Shown here: piece after piece, positions 33,966 through 43,471 of the stretch
Numbering within the stretch: the stretch's first letter is position 1
How the letters are laid out: each line of letters starts with the position of its first letter
Origin: JAGNRR01 sp965230665
GTDB lineage: Bacteria > Bacteroidota > Bacteroidia > Chitinophagales > Chitinophagaceae
Direction: 5' to 3'
DNA length: 64,000 nt
Assembly (NCBI GenBank): GCA_965230665.1
Contig: CBDDLM010000004.1
Span: 806,001 to 870,000 of the forward strand
Notes under the pieces: model-generated
Database searches by the model: none
Seen by the model: the letters and a program-made list of their open reading frames with translations, nothing else
Told to the model about the DNA's origin: nothing
Position numbers and translations under genes: made by a program

Positions 33966-36158
33966 CTAACGTAAGAATAACAACTCTCTTAACTTAGGCA
34001 ATGGCCACATCTTATCTTCTACGATAAGCTCTAACTTATTCGCATGATATTGAATTTGCTCAAAATGTGGCTTTACTTTATCACAATAAGCAATTGCCAT
34101 TTTACGGCTATCTTTCATTTTATTCGCTTTCTTGCGCTCCTCTACCATAGCCTTAACAAAACCACTAATAGCCGTAATATGTTCACTCATTTGTGCAACT
34201 ATATCTTTTACAGATTTGTATGATTTGGCAGGTAAACCAATTTCCTTTTGACCTAAGATGTTTTTGATCAGTTTATTTTGATACTCAACAGCAGAAGGCA
34301 ATACATGATTCGTTGCTAGATAACCAATCATGCGGGCTTCAATTTGTATTTTTTTGACATACTCTTCAAGTTGTATTTCATGACGTGCTTCTAACTCAAT
34401 CTCGCTAAAGATTCCCATACGAGAAAATAAATTCTTAGCCTCTTTAGTTGATAATACATCTAGGGCACGCACGGTATCCTTATTATTGCTCAAGCCTCGC
34501 TTTTTAGCCTCTTTTGCCCACTCTTCACTATAATTATCTCCTTCAAAACAGATCGATTTACTCTTCTTGATATATGACTGCAATGTTTTAAGGATGGCAA
34601 TTTCCTTTTTATCCCCTTTCTTAATTTTAGCATCTACATCTTTCTTAAACTGCACCAACGTATCAGCCATAATCGTATTCAATACCATCATTGGTCCTGC
34701 ACAATTAGCGGTAGAGCCTACTGCACGGAACTCAAACTTATTACCTGTAAAGGCAAAAGGACTTGTACGATTTCTATCTGTATTATCTTGGAAGAGTTCT
34801 GGTATTGATTTATGAATGTCCATTTTCAAGATCACCTCGTCTTGCTCTGAAAACTTATCTTTTACCCTAGACTCAATTTCCTTCATAAGACCTGTTAAAT
34901 ACTCACCAATAAATACAGAAATAATAGCCGGAGGTGCCTCATTAGCTCCAAGACGATGATCATTACCCGCAGATGCGATTGCTGCACGTAATAAATCTGC
35001 ATGATCATGAACTGCCTTAATCGTATTAATAAAGAATGTCAAGAACATAAGATTTGTTCTTGGGGTCTTACCAGGTGATAACAAATTAACACCTGTATTG
35101 GTAGCCAGACTCCAATTATTGTGCTTTCCGCTACCATTAACACCGGCAAAAGGTTTTTCGTGTAGAAGCACTTTTAATTTATGTCTTTTAGCTACTCGTG
35201 GCATTAAGTCCATCAAAAGCGAGTTATGGTCTACAGCAAGATTTGCTTCTTCAAATATTGGAGCACACTCAAACTGACCAGGTGCGACCTCATTGTGTCT
35301 TGTTCGTAAGGGAATACCAAGCTTATAAGCTTCCTGTTCAAAGTCTTGCATAAAGGCAAAAACACGCTCAGGAATTGAGCCAAAATAGTGATCATCTAAC
35401 TGCTGCCCCTTTGCAGGTGCATGCCCCAGTAAAAAACGGCCACAAGCAACTAAATCTGGACGAGCATTGGCCAAAGATTCATCTACTACAAAGTACTCTT
35501 GCTCCCAACCTAAACTGGCCGTTACTCGATTTACATTTTTGTCAAAGTATTTACATACATCTACAGCAGCATCATTTACAGCGTGTAGTGCTTTTAATAA
35601 AGGTGTTTTGCTATCTAAACTTTCTCCGCTATAAGCTATGAAAATAGTTGGTATACATAAGGTCTTACCTTGCGCCATTTCCATAATAAAGGCTGGTGAA
35701 GTAGGATCCCAAGCCGTATACCCTCTTGCTTCAAAGGTTGCACGGATACCTCCATTCGGAAAACTAGAAGCATCAGGCTCTTGTTGAATCAACGCATCTC
35801 CATCAAATAATTCCAATGCAGAACCATCGGGTTTTAAGGTAAAAAATGAATCATGCTTTTCAGCAGTAGCTCCTGTTAGAGGTTGAAACCAATGTGTAAA
35901 GTGTGTAGCCCCTTTATCCATTGCCCAAGCTTTCATAGCAGAAGAAATTTGATCAGCCATAGCGCGATCTACTTTTTTACCACTTTGTACTGATTCTCGC
36001 AAACTGTAAAATGCTTCTTCACTTAAGTATTCACGCTGAACTTTATCAGAGAATACATTAGTTGCAAAAAAATCGGTCACCTTAGAGCTTCCATAAGCTC
36101 TAATATTTTTCTCGCCTTCATTAATTCCATTTATTGCTTGGAGCCGTAAATTATTCAT
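33966..36158 (-). CDS. glnN: Glutamine synthetase type III
   Basis: 730 residues, the size of type III enzymes, far longer than the ~450 of type I. It makes glutamine from glutamate, ammonia and ATP. Family phrases include THWFQPLTGATAEKHDSF, GWEQEYFVVDE, RHNEVAPGQFE, NGSGKHNNWS (ATP and metal contacts) and NRTSPFAFTGNKFEFRA. The long C-terminal helical part (residues ~560-730) is type III specific. It stands alone with its own terminator and a promoter box. Confidence 0.96.
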   Translation of the reverse strand: MNNLRLQAINGINEGEKNIRAYGSSKVTDFFATNVFSDKVQREYLSEEAFYSLRESVQSGKKVDRAMADQISSAMKAWAMDKGATHFTHWFQPLTGATAEKHDSFFTLKPDGSALELFDGDALIQQEPDASSFPNGGIRATFEARGYTAWDPTSPAFIMEMAQGKTLCIPTIFIAYSGESLDSKTPLLKALHAVNDAAVDVCKYFDKNVNRVTASLGWEQEYFVVDESLANARPDLVACGRFLLGHAPAKGQQLDDHYFGSIPERVFAFMQDFEQEAYKLGIPLRTRHNEVAPGQFECAPIFEEANLAVDHNSLLMDLMPRVAKRHKLKVLLHEKPFAGVNGSGKHNNWSLATNTGVNLLSPGKTPRTNLMFLTFFINTIKAVHDHADLLRAAIASAGNDHRLGANEAPPAIISVFIGEYLTGLMKEIESRVKDKFSEQDEVILKMDIHKSIPELFQDNTDRNRTSPFAFTGNKFEFRAVGSTANCAGPMMVLNTIMADTLVQFKKDVDAKIKKGDKKEIAILKTLQSYIKKSKSICFEGDNYSEEWAKEAKKRGLSNNKDTVRALDVLSTKEAKNLFSRMGIFSEIELEARHEIQLEEYVKKIQIEARMIGYLATNHVLPSAVEYQNKLIKNILGQKEIGLPAKSYKSVKDIVAQMSEHITAISGFVKAMVEERKKANKMKDSRKMAIAYCDKVKPHFEQIQYHANKLELIVEDKMWPLPKLRELLFLR

Positions 36159-36190
36159 ATTAAATTATTTAATAATATATGTTTATCTAA

Positions 36191-36198
36191 CAAAAGTA
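36191..36198 (-). promoter_or_regulatory. Putative -7 box of glnN
   Basis: TACTTTTG fits TAnnTTTG, 32 bases upstream of the glnN ATG. The shared 170-base divergent region also has AATACG/CGTATT (36261-36280) and GACAT/ATGTC arms that could be an operator. Confidence 0.4.
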
Positions 36199-36278
36199 AT
36201 ACGTTTTTTCGCATTTTATAGTAAAAATATTCACATTATATTTTTATTTAATATGACATAAATACGTAAAATGTCGTA

Positions 36279-36309
36279 TTGCTACCTCTAGCACCTCCTT
36301 CTACTTTTG
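36279..36309 (+). promoter_or_regulatory. Promoter of the T9SS protein gene
   Basis: TTG (36279-36281), 20 bases, TACTTTTG (36302-36309), a full match to TTG-N17-23-TAnnTTTG, 19 bases before the ATG. Confidence 0.6.
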
Positions 36310-36328
36310 AAGTAATAAAACAAAAATT

Positions 36329-37645
36329 ATGAAAAAACAATTCCTATTCTTTATTGCGATAGCTTCTTGCTTTGTTCTAGAAGCTCAACAAATTGACACG
36401 ACCTGGTTAAGACAATATGACCGCGTTTCATTTGCTGGCAAAGTAAATATTACCGAAGTAAATACGAATAAATTCATTGCCCAACATGGAGAGCGATATT
36501 ATGAGATCAATGGAGCAGGAGACTCCTTAACGAGTGGTAAGTTTGATACTGCATTGGGAACCCTTGGCCCACGATCCTTTGCAAGCGACGGAAATTATCA
36601 TTACGCTGGGGGCTGGTCTGGTGGCGGACCGAGCCTTGCCAAATTAGATACGAATTATAACATCCTTTGGAATACAACTACCACAACTTCATCATTCGGA
36701 CAAGGTGTTGAAGCTATTTTGTTAGACAGCAACTATATTTATGTAAGTGGAAGCCATTCTAGTATGCGACCTTTTATAGCCAAGTTGGATAGCACAGGAG
36801 CTGTTGTTTGGCATAAAGACTTTAGTCAAACAAGTTTTTCGAATCTAACCAACCTAATCAAACTCGGTGACGGTCGATATCTCGCTAGTGGCAATAGAGA
36901 TGACTATCCACTGGCTATCAAATTTGACACTAACGGAGATACGAGCTGGTCTTATACTGAGAATATTTTCATAAGCTTTACATATGCCGCTGCCGCGGAG
37001 AAAGCTAATGGAAATATGGTCATGGTAATGCGTAATAAAATTATTGAGTTGGATACCAGTGGCGCACGTGTTGACTCCGTCCATGCATTAAATGAATATA
37101 GAGACATTTTCAGAAAAGGCGATACACTTTATTTATTTGGGACACACCGCGATCAGCAGTTTGGAAGCAACAACTATGCATTTGTCGAAACTCGAAACCT
37201 TAACCTAGATAGTACCAACGCTTGGATTTATAATTGGAACTCATTCCCAATGGCAAATAATGTTTTTGATGATGTCTTACAAACTTCTACGGGAGGGTTT
37301 ATCGCATCTGGTAAACATAGAGATTCTATCAACACAAGCGCCAATACATATAACGTATTAATTGGGCGTTTTAATGACTCTTTGAGCAATACAAATACTA
37401 GCATTCGAACGGTTGGCATGGCCTTGCGGCCCAACCAGCTCTATCCAAATCCTGCGAACAATAAATTATTCGTTGACGTTGACTTAGCTACCGAAGTTAC
37501 TCTAATAGATTTATTGGGTTATAGTGTCACCTTGAAAATAAAGAATGGTCATATTGAAACGAATACAGTCCCTTCTGGTTTTTATATTATAATGGTTAAA
37601 ACCTATGACTCGTATTATACTGGTAAAGTTTTAATTCAACATTAG
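36329..37645 (+). CDS. Exported propeller-like protein with T9SS sorting tail
   Basis: 438 residues. Signal peptide MKKQFLFFIAIASCFVLEAQ. The body has repeated units with phrases such as AKLDTNYNILWN, AKLDSTGAVVWHKDF and IKFDTNGDTSWSY, which suggest a beta-propeller built from about seven blades. The C-terminus carries a T9SS type A tail: LYPNPANNKLFVDV, VTLIDLLGYS and GFYIIMV, ending in KVLIQH. It should be secreted through the type IX system. Role unknown; similar propellers often take part in binding. Confidence 0.85.
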   Translation: MKKQFLFFIAIASCFVLEAQQIDTTWLRQYDRVSFAGKVNITEVNTNKFIAQHGERYYEINGAGDSLTSGKFDTALGTLGPRSFASDGNYHYAGGWSGGGPSLAKLDTNYNILWNTTTTTSSFGQGVEAILLDSNYIYVSGSHSSMRPFIAKLDSTGAVVWHKDFSQTSFSNLTNLIKLGDGRYLASGNRDDYPLAIKFDTNGDTSWSYTENIFISFTYAAAAEKANGNMVMVMRNKIIELDTSGARVDSVHALNEYRDIFRKGDTLYLFGTHRDQQFGSNNYAFVETRNLNLDSTNAWIYNWNSFPMANNVFDDVLQTSTGGFIASGKHRDSINTSANTYNVLIGRFNDSLSNTNTSIRTVGMALRPNQLYPNPANNKLFVDVDLATEVTLIDLLGYSVTLKIKNGHIETNTVPSGFYIIMVKTYDSYYTGKVLIQH

Positions 37646-37656
37646 ATAAAGCATGA

Positions 37657-37692
37657 TTATACAAGGGAGGTCTTAGAGATCTCCCTTGTATA
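37657..37692. terminator. Bidirectional hairpin between convergent genes
   Basis: TTATACAAGGGAG and CTCCCTTGTATAA form a long stem, extended by GTCT/AGAT with one wobble pair, between the stops at 37645 and 37695. The T run is poor on both strands, so it could end transcription weakly or protect 3' ends. Confidence 0.7.
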
Positions 37693-37694
37693 AT

Positions 37695-40100
37695 TTAATT
37701 CAGACGGAGCGGCCTAGCCTGCTTAATAAATAACCATTTCTTTCTGCTTCCTGGATTCCACATTACCTTATACTCAATATCTATTGCATACTTATTAGGG
37801 TTTCGATAATCCGGGTTTTCATTTTGTACGATCATTCTCGTAAAGATCAATCTCAACGAATGCATCAATTTTTCTAACAATTCTTCTCTCCTACCTGCTT
37901 TATTAAGACGCTTACCATCCTGACCTATAAAGATATAATTTACTTGACCACCCACTTGAGATAAAGCCTTAACGCTTAGCGAATCTTCTTGAATAATAAA
38001 TGACTCTGATAACTCTCCTTCTATTGGGTTTGTTACTGAAGCGCTACCAATTTGACTATTAATGGTATAGACTGGCTTTCCGCCTTTCTCTTGATAAAGA
38101 GCAACTCCATTGGCCCATTCTTCCATGAGATCGCTATCCAACCAATACTTAGAGAAAGCAGGGTTGATCTGAATACCCATAGCAGCATTCCTATGATTCA
38201 TTCTAAAATACTCCCTCTCATAAAATGCTCTCTCCAACCAAAGTGAAGAAAGTACGTTTTTAAGCTTTTGCCAAATGAGCAGCGAATCAATATGTCGAAC
38301 TCCATGTTGCATAAATTTGCAACCTTGAGATTGATATAAACCAGCCCCATTAAACAACGGCAAATCCTCACAGTTCGTAGAAGATCTAAATCGCATCTTC
38401 CCTACGCTACGATAGTCGAATGCATCAAACAGATACTTTGATTCTCTCTCGGATAGCTCTGGTGCCGGAAACGGACCATAACCTGACTGAAGTACTCCTT
38501 CCTCACATAAACACGCTAACTCTGTAATAATGGTTGATCCTGAAACTTTATGTTTCGGTATATTCGTGATTGGAATTGCCTGAATGGCCTCACGAATTCT
38601 CTTCAGGGATAACGAAATTTGATCTCCTTTCATGGTGTCTTTACCTGAAAGAAAAAATTGAATAAGACTATCTGGTCTTCCAAAAGGGCTTTTTTGTTTC
38701 AGAACTTCGAAATAAAAATCAAACCCTATTGCATAGCCAGGTAGTACGAATTCATTTCCTAATATACGCTCTAACAAGCCATAATTTGCTGCCTTAGCAC
38801 CGATATGACGAACGGTAAGACTACTATCCTCCGCTGGCCTAACTAACCAACCCAATTTCTTAGGTCTTATAGGTTTTGCCAACGAGATGCGCGCCTGGCG
38901 AGCTCGTAGTTCCGCCACTCTTTTTGTCAATTCTTGCTGGGAAATCTCTTTAATCAAAAGCTCATTCCCAGAAAGCACTAAGCGTACTGGTTTATTCATC
39001 AAGTTTGATTTATATCCGACAATAGCTCTTTCTAGTAGTTTATGAACTTGTTGTCGCTGAGTATCCGTTGCATTCAAAGAGACATTTAAAGTCCCCCTAT
39101 TTCTGGCTAATATGTTGACATGTGACAGTTCGGTTTGAGGTTCTAAAACAAGAATCCCAGCAACAGGTAAAATATTCTCGGGTAGTTCAGAAAAAATTGC
39201 GATATCTCTAAAACTTAAACTGTTATAACTTTTTGCATCGAATGCTGTATCAGAATAGTTGTTGATGTATCGAAGGGTTCCATAAGATTCATACCAATTT
39301 GAATCTGCATTGAATGCTCCTTTATTTAACACATGTATTAGGTTTTGATCTTTATTCAGTAATTCATTGAGTTGATGAATTGTGACAAGTGAATATCCTT
39401 GAGATTTCAACGCTCCTATATCTCTTTGCCCTTTACTCGTTTTCGAGTTAGGGCGTTGAAAAGTTCTGGGTTTATCATAATCTACAAAAGCCCCTTTGAA
39501 GTTTTCCTTTAGTAACTTTTGACGAATCAATCCTTCCGCTTTTATTAATATGGAACTAAAAGTTTTACTACTCTGTACATACTTATAGCGCCTATTTTTT
39601 AGTACCCAATTTAACTTCCATGCTTCAGAAAGTCTCCCTCCTTTCAAGGGGAGGATTATTTCGAATGGAATAAGCGCACCATTGGCTTGCAAAACCTTTT
39701 GCACATAATGAGAAGAACTATTGCTATAAGCATGATATCTAGAATAAGCCTCATGAACACCATACTTCGGTCGGATATGTGTTTTAGCGACACTTGAAAA
39801 AAAATCAGGATCTATTATATGTACCTCAGCTTGCTTCCCATTTAGGTTCGTCACCAGAACCAACCAGATCCCATAATCTTCATTAGCCGAATTCGCTCTA
39901 AAGGAAAGAAATTCCTCTCGGCTTAACTCTTGAATAGCTCCACCTTTGACGGACCCAACAACCTCAATATGTTGGTTTATGCAGTCTTGGCCATACAATG
40001 CATGCATTTGTGTAAACAGCATTGTAAATAGAAAAAAATACCGGTACAATGCAAAATTGACTTTACCATAATACTTGCGAAAATGAGTGAGCAGGGTCAT
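37695..40100 (-). CDS. Exported PEP-synthase-like (pyruvate phosphate dikinase N-type) protein
   Basis: 801 residues. An N-terminal hydrophobic segment (YRYFFLFTMLFTQMHALYG, then Q-D-C) looks like a signal peptide. The middle has a swivelling-domain-like phrase LEPQTELSHVNILARNRG, the position of the phosphohistidine motif in PEP-using enzymes. The last ~370 residues look like the ATP-grasp part: GAKAANYGLLERIL...LPGYAIGF, RFRSSTNCEDLPLFNGAGLY, and the C-terminal YAIDIEYKVMW. Domain order is swivel then ATP-grasp, as in glucan water dikinases' reverse. An exported enzyme of this type is puzzling since ATP is scarce outside the cytoplasm. Ten bases after the gene upstream: same operon. Substrate unknown. 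Confidence 0.7.
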   Translation of the reverse strand: MTLLTHFRKYYGKVNFALYRYFFLFTMLFTQMHALYGQDCINQHIEVVGSVKGGAIQELSREEFLSFRANSANEDYGIWLVLVTNLNGKQAEVHIIDPDFFSSVAKTHIRPKYGVHEAYSRYHAYSNSSSHYVQKVLQANGALIPFEIILPLKGGRLSEAWKLNWVLKNRRYKYVQSSKTFSSILIKAEGLIRQKLLKENFKGAFVDYDKPRTFQRPNSKTSKGQRDIGALKSQGYSLVTIHQLNELLNKDQNLIHVLNKGAFNADSNWYESYGTLRYINNYSDTAFDAKSYNSLSFRDIAIFSELPENILPVAGILVLEPQTELSHVNILARNRGTLNVSLNATDTQRQQVHKLLERAIVGYKSNLMNKPVRLVLSGNELLIKEISQQELTKRVAELRARQARISLAKPIRPKKLGWLVRPAEDSSLTVRHIGAKAANYGLLERILGNEFVLPGYAIGFDFYFEVLKQKSPFGRPDSLIQFFLSGKDTMKGDQISLSLKRIREAIQAIPITNIPKHKVSGSTIITELACLCEEGVLQSGYGPFPAPELSERESKYLFDAFDYRSVGKMRFRSSTNCEDLPLFNGAGLYQSQGCKFMQHGVRHIDSLLIWQKLKNVLSSLWLERAFYEREYFRMNHRNAAMGIQINPAFSKYWLDSDLMEEWANGVALYQEKGGKPVYTINSQIGSASVTNPIEGELSESFIIQEDSLSVKALSQVGGQVNYIFIGQDGKRLNKAGRREELLEKLMHSLRLIFTRMIVQNENPDYRNPNKYAIDIEYKVMWNPGSRKKWLFIKQARPLRLN

Positions 40101-40110
40101 TTATGAGTTT

Positions 40111-42519
40111 CTATCTTCCAGCAAACATTCTGAGGTAACTGCAGGTTCCAAATGCACGTTTATATATTGGAGTTTCTACAAAGTCATTTTTAAATATCTT
40201 AAAGTAAGGGTTTCTTAAACTCGTACTGACATAATCCTTTGCCATACCACCTGCTTGTTTATCACCCGTTTTTTGCCAACACAGTGCAAGCATAAATACG
40301 CATTTCGCTTTCTCTTCTCGTATTTTTGATTTCTTCAGTGCTTTTGTGAAAAATATCTGTGCTTCAGATAAATTAAAATAATTATCTAACTCAGGCACAT
40401 GTGGCAAACCTTGATGAGCTGGTATTGGATAATAGTTACTCTCATACATAATGGAGTCCATTAAACCGGTATAGGCCGGTATACCATAATTCCTTCTATC
40501 ATAAACGCTAAGGTTCTCTAACCTACCATAGTAACTTAGGTTGTATAATAGTAAGCCGTAATTAAATAAATCAGTTGCCTTATTCTTTTTAGCTTTGGTC
40601 TTCAGATCTTGCGCTAATAGTAATACTTCCTTAGTTGTATACAAGCGATCACTTTTCTCTTGGCCAAAAGAAATTCCGCACTGCTCTTTCGTTCTAAAGA
40701 TTATTGGATCTTCATACTTTACACGTTCAGGCATACTTAGTTTGTAGTACGCCAATGCTTCTTGCCAATTTAGATTTCGAACATACTTACGCATAATTAT
40801 GTTAGCCAAATTTTGTACTCCAAAGCCTCTTTTAAGTTGTTCACTAGCGTAGCGAACAAAGGGATCATCTGTTTGTCTTGAGGTTTCATATGAAAATATC
40901 TTTTGTAACTTGTCAAACGATACTTGATAAGCTAAGAAATTAGATAGCTCACTCCTGCTTTGAATTAATGAGCGCTTTACATTTTCCTGACCATAATCTG
41001 ACCAGTTAGCTTCTTCAATATTTGCTTTTAGCAGTGCGTAGGCCTTTCGAACAATTTGTCCTGTTTTCTTGAAATACGGTGCTACGAAATACTTTAAAAA
41101 ATGATATTTGGCGCTTTGTACACTTTGCCTACTCGTTTCAATTTTATCTAGCCTTACCAGAAAAGAAAAAAGGTCTTGTTCATCAATTCTTGCATTCTGT
41201 TTGAACCTTATGATCCAAGCTAACAACTCTGCTTGAATTCTGGATGCTCCAACATGGTTCTCTTCTTGAAGACTCTTTGCAGCATCTTCATAATCTCCTT
41301 TAGCAATAGCTAAGTAAGCACTATAGTTCGAAAGGAATTTTTTATCAGAAAATTTACCCTCCCTTTGCATTCGTTGTACTAATTGATACAATCTATCCAA
41401 CCCTTGCGCCTTCGAATTGATTTTTTTAGATGAATAGCTACTAGAACTCCAATCATTAAAATGACTAGATAGCATAATCTTAGGAAAATAACTTTGCTCT
41501 AACTTGGCTAACTCTCTGCTCATTAGTAAGGGTAGCATTCTGGAATCTGGCTGTAATGTATACAGTTTCTCAAGATAATGAACGCGCTCTTGACGTTTGC
41601 CGAGAGAACTTACGAATAACACATCTGCCGAGTCCAAATAAGTATCACAATAAGGTAAGATATCATCAGCGGACAAACCAATGTGAACAAAATCATTATA
41701 TGCTTGAAGATATTTATCTCGACTTCTCACAACTGTCTTAGCAAACCATACCGCGGCTTCTTCCTTTTTATTTAACCTTCTCAGTATTCCTCCTCTTAAA
41801 CCCCAAAGCCAGTAGTCCGCAAGTGCATTACCTCTATTCATGGGTAACACATATTGCCTATAAAGTTCATTAGCTTTTTTATACTCCTTATAATAGTGAG
41901 CGAGTCTTATAAACTGAAATGCATACCGCTTTTTAATCCAATCACTTTTTGCCGCACGGAATAATTGCGTACCCTGTTTAATGAGCTTAAAGGTTTCATT
42001 ATCAGCCGTCCTGTTCGTCCAACTTTCATAGTCCCATTTATCGATATTCCTACGCTTGTTATGTTCTTGTTCGCACTGCTTGGCATACATTAGATAACCT
42101 AGTACTTCGTAATTTTTTTTCATTAAAAAATATTTGGTCAACCCATTCCGCTTCATAGAATCTGGTATTATTAATCGATGACCTCTTTCAATATGATAGT
42201 ACAAGTTTTTAAGATGTTCATATGGATAACGGTATATAAAATTATCTATATCCTGAATTGGCGTTTGAAGATCTAAATAAGATTGCCATTCAAGATTATT
42301 CCACTTATAATCTGCACGATAAGAATGTTGATAGTAATACTCCTCGACATTATAATTATAAAACAATTGACCTGAAACGTATTTGAAAGGATAGAGTTTA
42401 TCTCCTTTACTTATTGGATGAAAAAATAAACTGAATTGATTATAAGTAGGTGACCACCCGCAGGAGTAAAGTGCTGATGGTAGCCATAAAAAACTAAGGA
42501 GCCAGAATACTTTCTTCAT
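40111..42519 (-). CDS. Exported helical-repeat protein of the CGxxP type, unknown function
   Basis: About 802 residues from the ATG at 42519, which gives a signal peptide ending LYSC; the Cys could be a lipid anchor. The mature protein starts CGWSPTYNQFSLFFHP, a start I associate with a group of long, uncharacterised Bacteroidota envelope proteins. The rest is alpha-helical and TPR-like (repeated Tyr/Leu/Ala helices, such as FQFIRLAHYYKEYKKANELY and KAKCVFMLALCWQKTGDK). It overlaps the upstream lipoprotein gene by 26 bases. No enzyme motif seen. A scaffold or binding role is a guess. Confidence 0.7.
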   Translation of the reverse strand: MKKVFWLLSFLWLPSALYSCGWSPTYNQFSLFFHPISKGDKLYPFKYVSGQLFYNYNVEEYYYQHSYRADYKWNNLEWQSYLDLQTPIQDIDNFIYRYPYEHLKNLYYHIERGHRLIIPDSMKRNGLTKYFLMKKNYEVLGYLMYAKQCEQEHNKRRNIDKWDYESWTNRTADNETFKLIKQGTQLFRAAKSDWIKKRYAFQFIRLAHYYKEYKKANELYRQYVLPMNRGNALADYWLWGLRGGILRRLNKKEEAAVWFAKTVVRSRDKYLQAYNDFVHIGLSADDILPYCDTYLDSADVLFVSSLGKRQERVHYLEKLYTLQPDSRMLPLLMSRELAKLEQSYFPKIMLSSHFNDWSSSSYSSKKINSKAQGLDRLYQLVQRMQREGKFSDKKFLSNYSAYLAIAKGDYEDAAKSLQEENHVGASRIQAELLAWIIRFKQNARIDEQDLFSFLVRLDKIETSRQSVQSAKYHFLKYFVAPYFKKTGQIVRKAYALLKANIEEANWSDYGQENVKRSLIQSRSELSNFLAYQVSFDKLQKIFSYETSRQTDDPFVRYASEQLKRGFGVQNLANIIMRKYVRNLNWQEALAYYKLSMPERVKYEDPIIFRTKEQCGISFGQEKSDRLYTTKEVLLLAQDLKTKAKKNKATDLFNYGLLLYNLSYYGRLENLSVYDRRNYGIPAYTGLMDSIMYESNYYPIPAHQGLPHVPELDNYFNLSEAQIFFTKALKKSKIREEKAKCVFMLALCWQKTGDKQAGGMAKDYVSTSLRNPYFKIFKNDFVETPIYKRAFGTCSYLRMFAGR

Positions 42520-43471
42520 ATCGCACAAGGTTTGTACTATCAAGGCTAAAGTAAATAATTTCATCCGACAAATTCAAATTCGTTCTTGACAAGTAATCCT
42601 TTATTCGAATAATATCATTGGAGCTAACTCTTTCATCTCGGACATAGTCTCCTTTCTCAAAATTATGCGACCCAATGATTGTATCAACTTTAAAACGAAA
42701 CCCATTTTTATAGGGCACACATACTTTAGAAATACCAGTAACATTTGAAGTCCGATCTAAGATGCCCAAAAAACGCTCTTCACGATACCAGAGCATCCAG
42801 CTAAAAATAGGTAATGCAACCTTTAGATCAAGGGGGTAAGATGCCCTTTTAAGATAACGGTTTAGAATTTCGGGATCGTAAATTGAGTTACTCGCATCTC
42901 GCGATTTCATATTACCCATATTATAACACATCAGTATTCCATAATCACAAGGTGGAACCCCTGTTGAGTTTTTAAATTTAATCTGATGTAATCGGATTGT
43001 AGTACTTATTATTTTTTGAGATTCGTTCTTAAGTTGTTTTAAAAAATAGAAATAACCATCCTTGGTTCCTTTGGTCCAATCACAATCTATTTGAATTTCT
43101 TGAAAAAGAATATTTTGGTGTTTGCATATACCCTTTAAAAGTCGAAACACATTCTTCGCAAGCTTTGAATTCGAAGTCTTGTCAACATGCCGAAACACTT
43201 CATGGTCGATAAAAACAACTGGAATATAATGTAACGAATTATCTATAGTCTCTTTCCAGTGCAGAACACCAACAGGCTCCTGATCTACTACATCAAAAGC
43301 TCTGAAGTAAATATTCCGAACATTTAGTGCGTTTAAATAATTCTTTTCGTAATCTGAAATTTTGTATTGCGTTTTCCAATAATAAAATGAAGTTTGACTG
43401 AATTCATTTTTTGATTCACAAGCCGATAGGCATATCAGTACAAAAATAATTAAACGACTAAGGCTCTTCAC
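42494..43471 (-). CDS. Lipoprotein with TIM-barrel-like glycosidase features, unknown function
   Basis: 325 residues. The signal peptide ends in the lipobox LSAC. The chain then reads FYYWKTQYKISDYEKNYLNAL and VRNIYFRAFDVVDQEPVGVL. Later strands look like the core of a GH18-type barrel: ILFQEIQIDCDWTKG (a beta-4-like strand with acidic residues), GILMCYNMGN and LDLKVALPIFSW. The canonical DxxDxDxE is not exact. I infer a glycosidase-like or sugar-binding fold, not a proven enzyme. It overlaps both neighbours (14 bases with the YihY-type gene, 26 with the CGxxP gene). Confidence 0.6.
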   Translation of the reverse strand: MKSLSRLIIFVLICLSACESKNEFSQTSFYYWKTQYKISDYEKNYLNALNVRNIYFRAFDVVDQEPVGVLHWKETIDNSLHYIPVVFIDHEVFRHVDKTSNSKLAKNVFRLLKGICKHQNILFQEIQIDCDWTKGTKDGYFYFLKQLKNESQKIISTTIRLHQIKFKNSTGVPPCDYGILMCYNMGNMKSRDASNSIYDPEILNRYLKRASYPLDLKVALPIFSWMLWYREERFLGILDRTSNVTGISKVCVPYKNGFRFKVDTIIGSHNFEKGDYVRDERVSSNDIIRIKDYLSRTNLNLSDEIIYFSLDSTNLVRYEESILAP

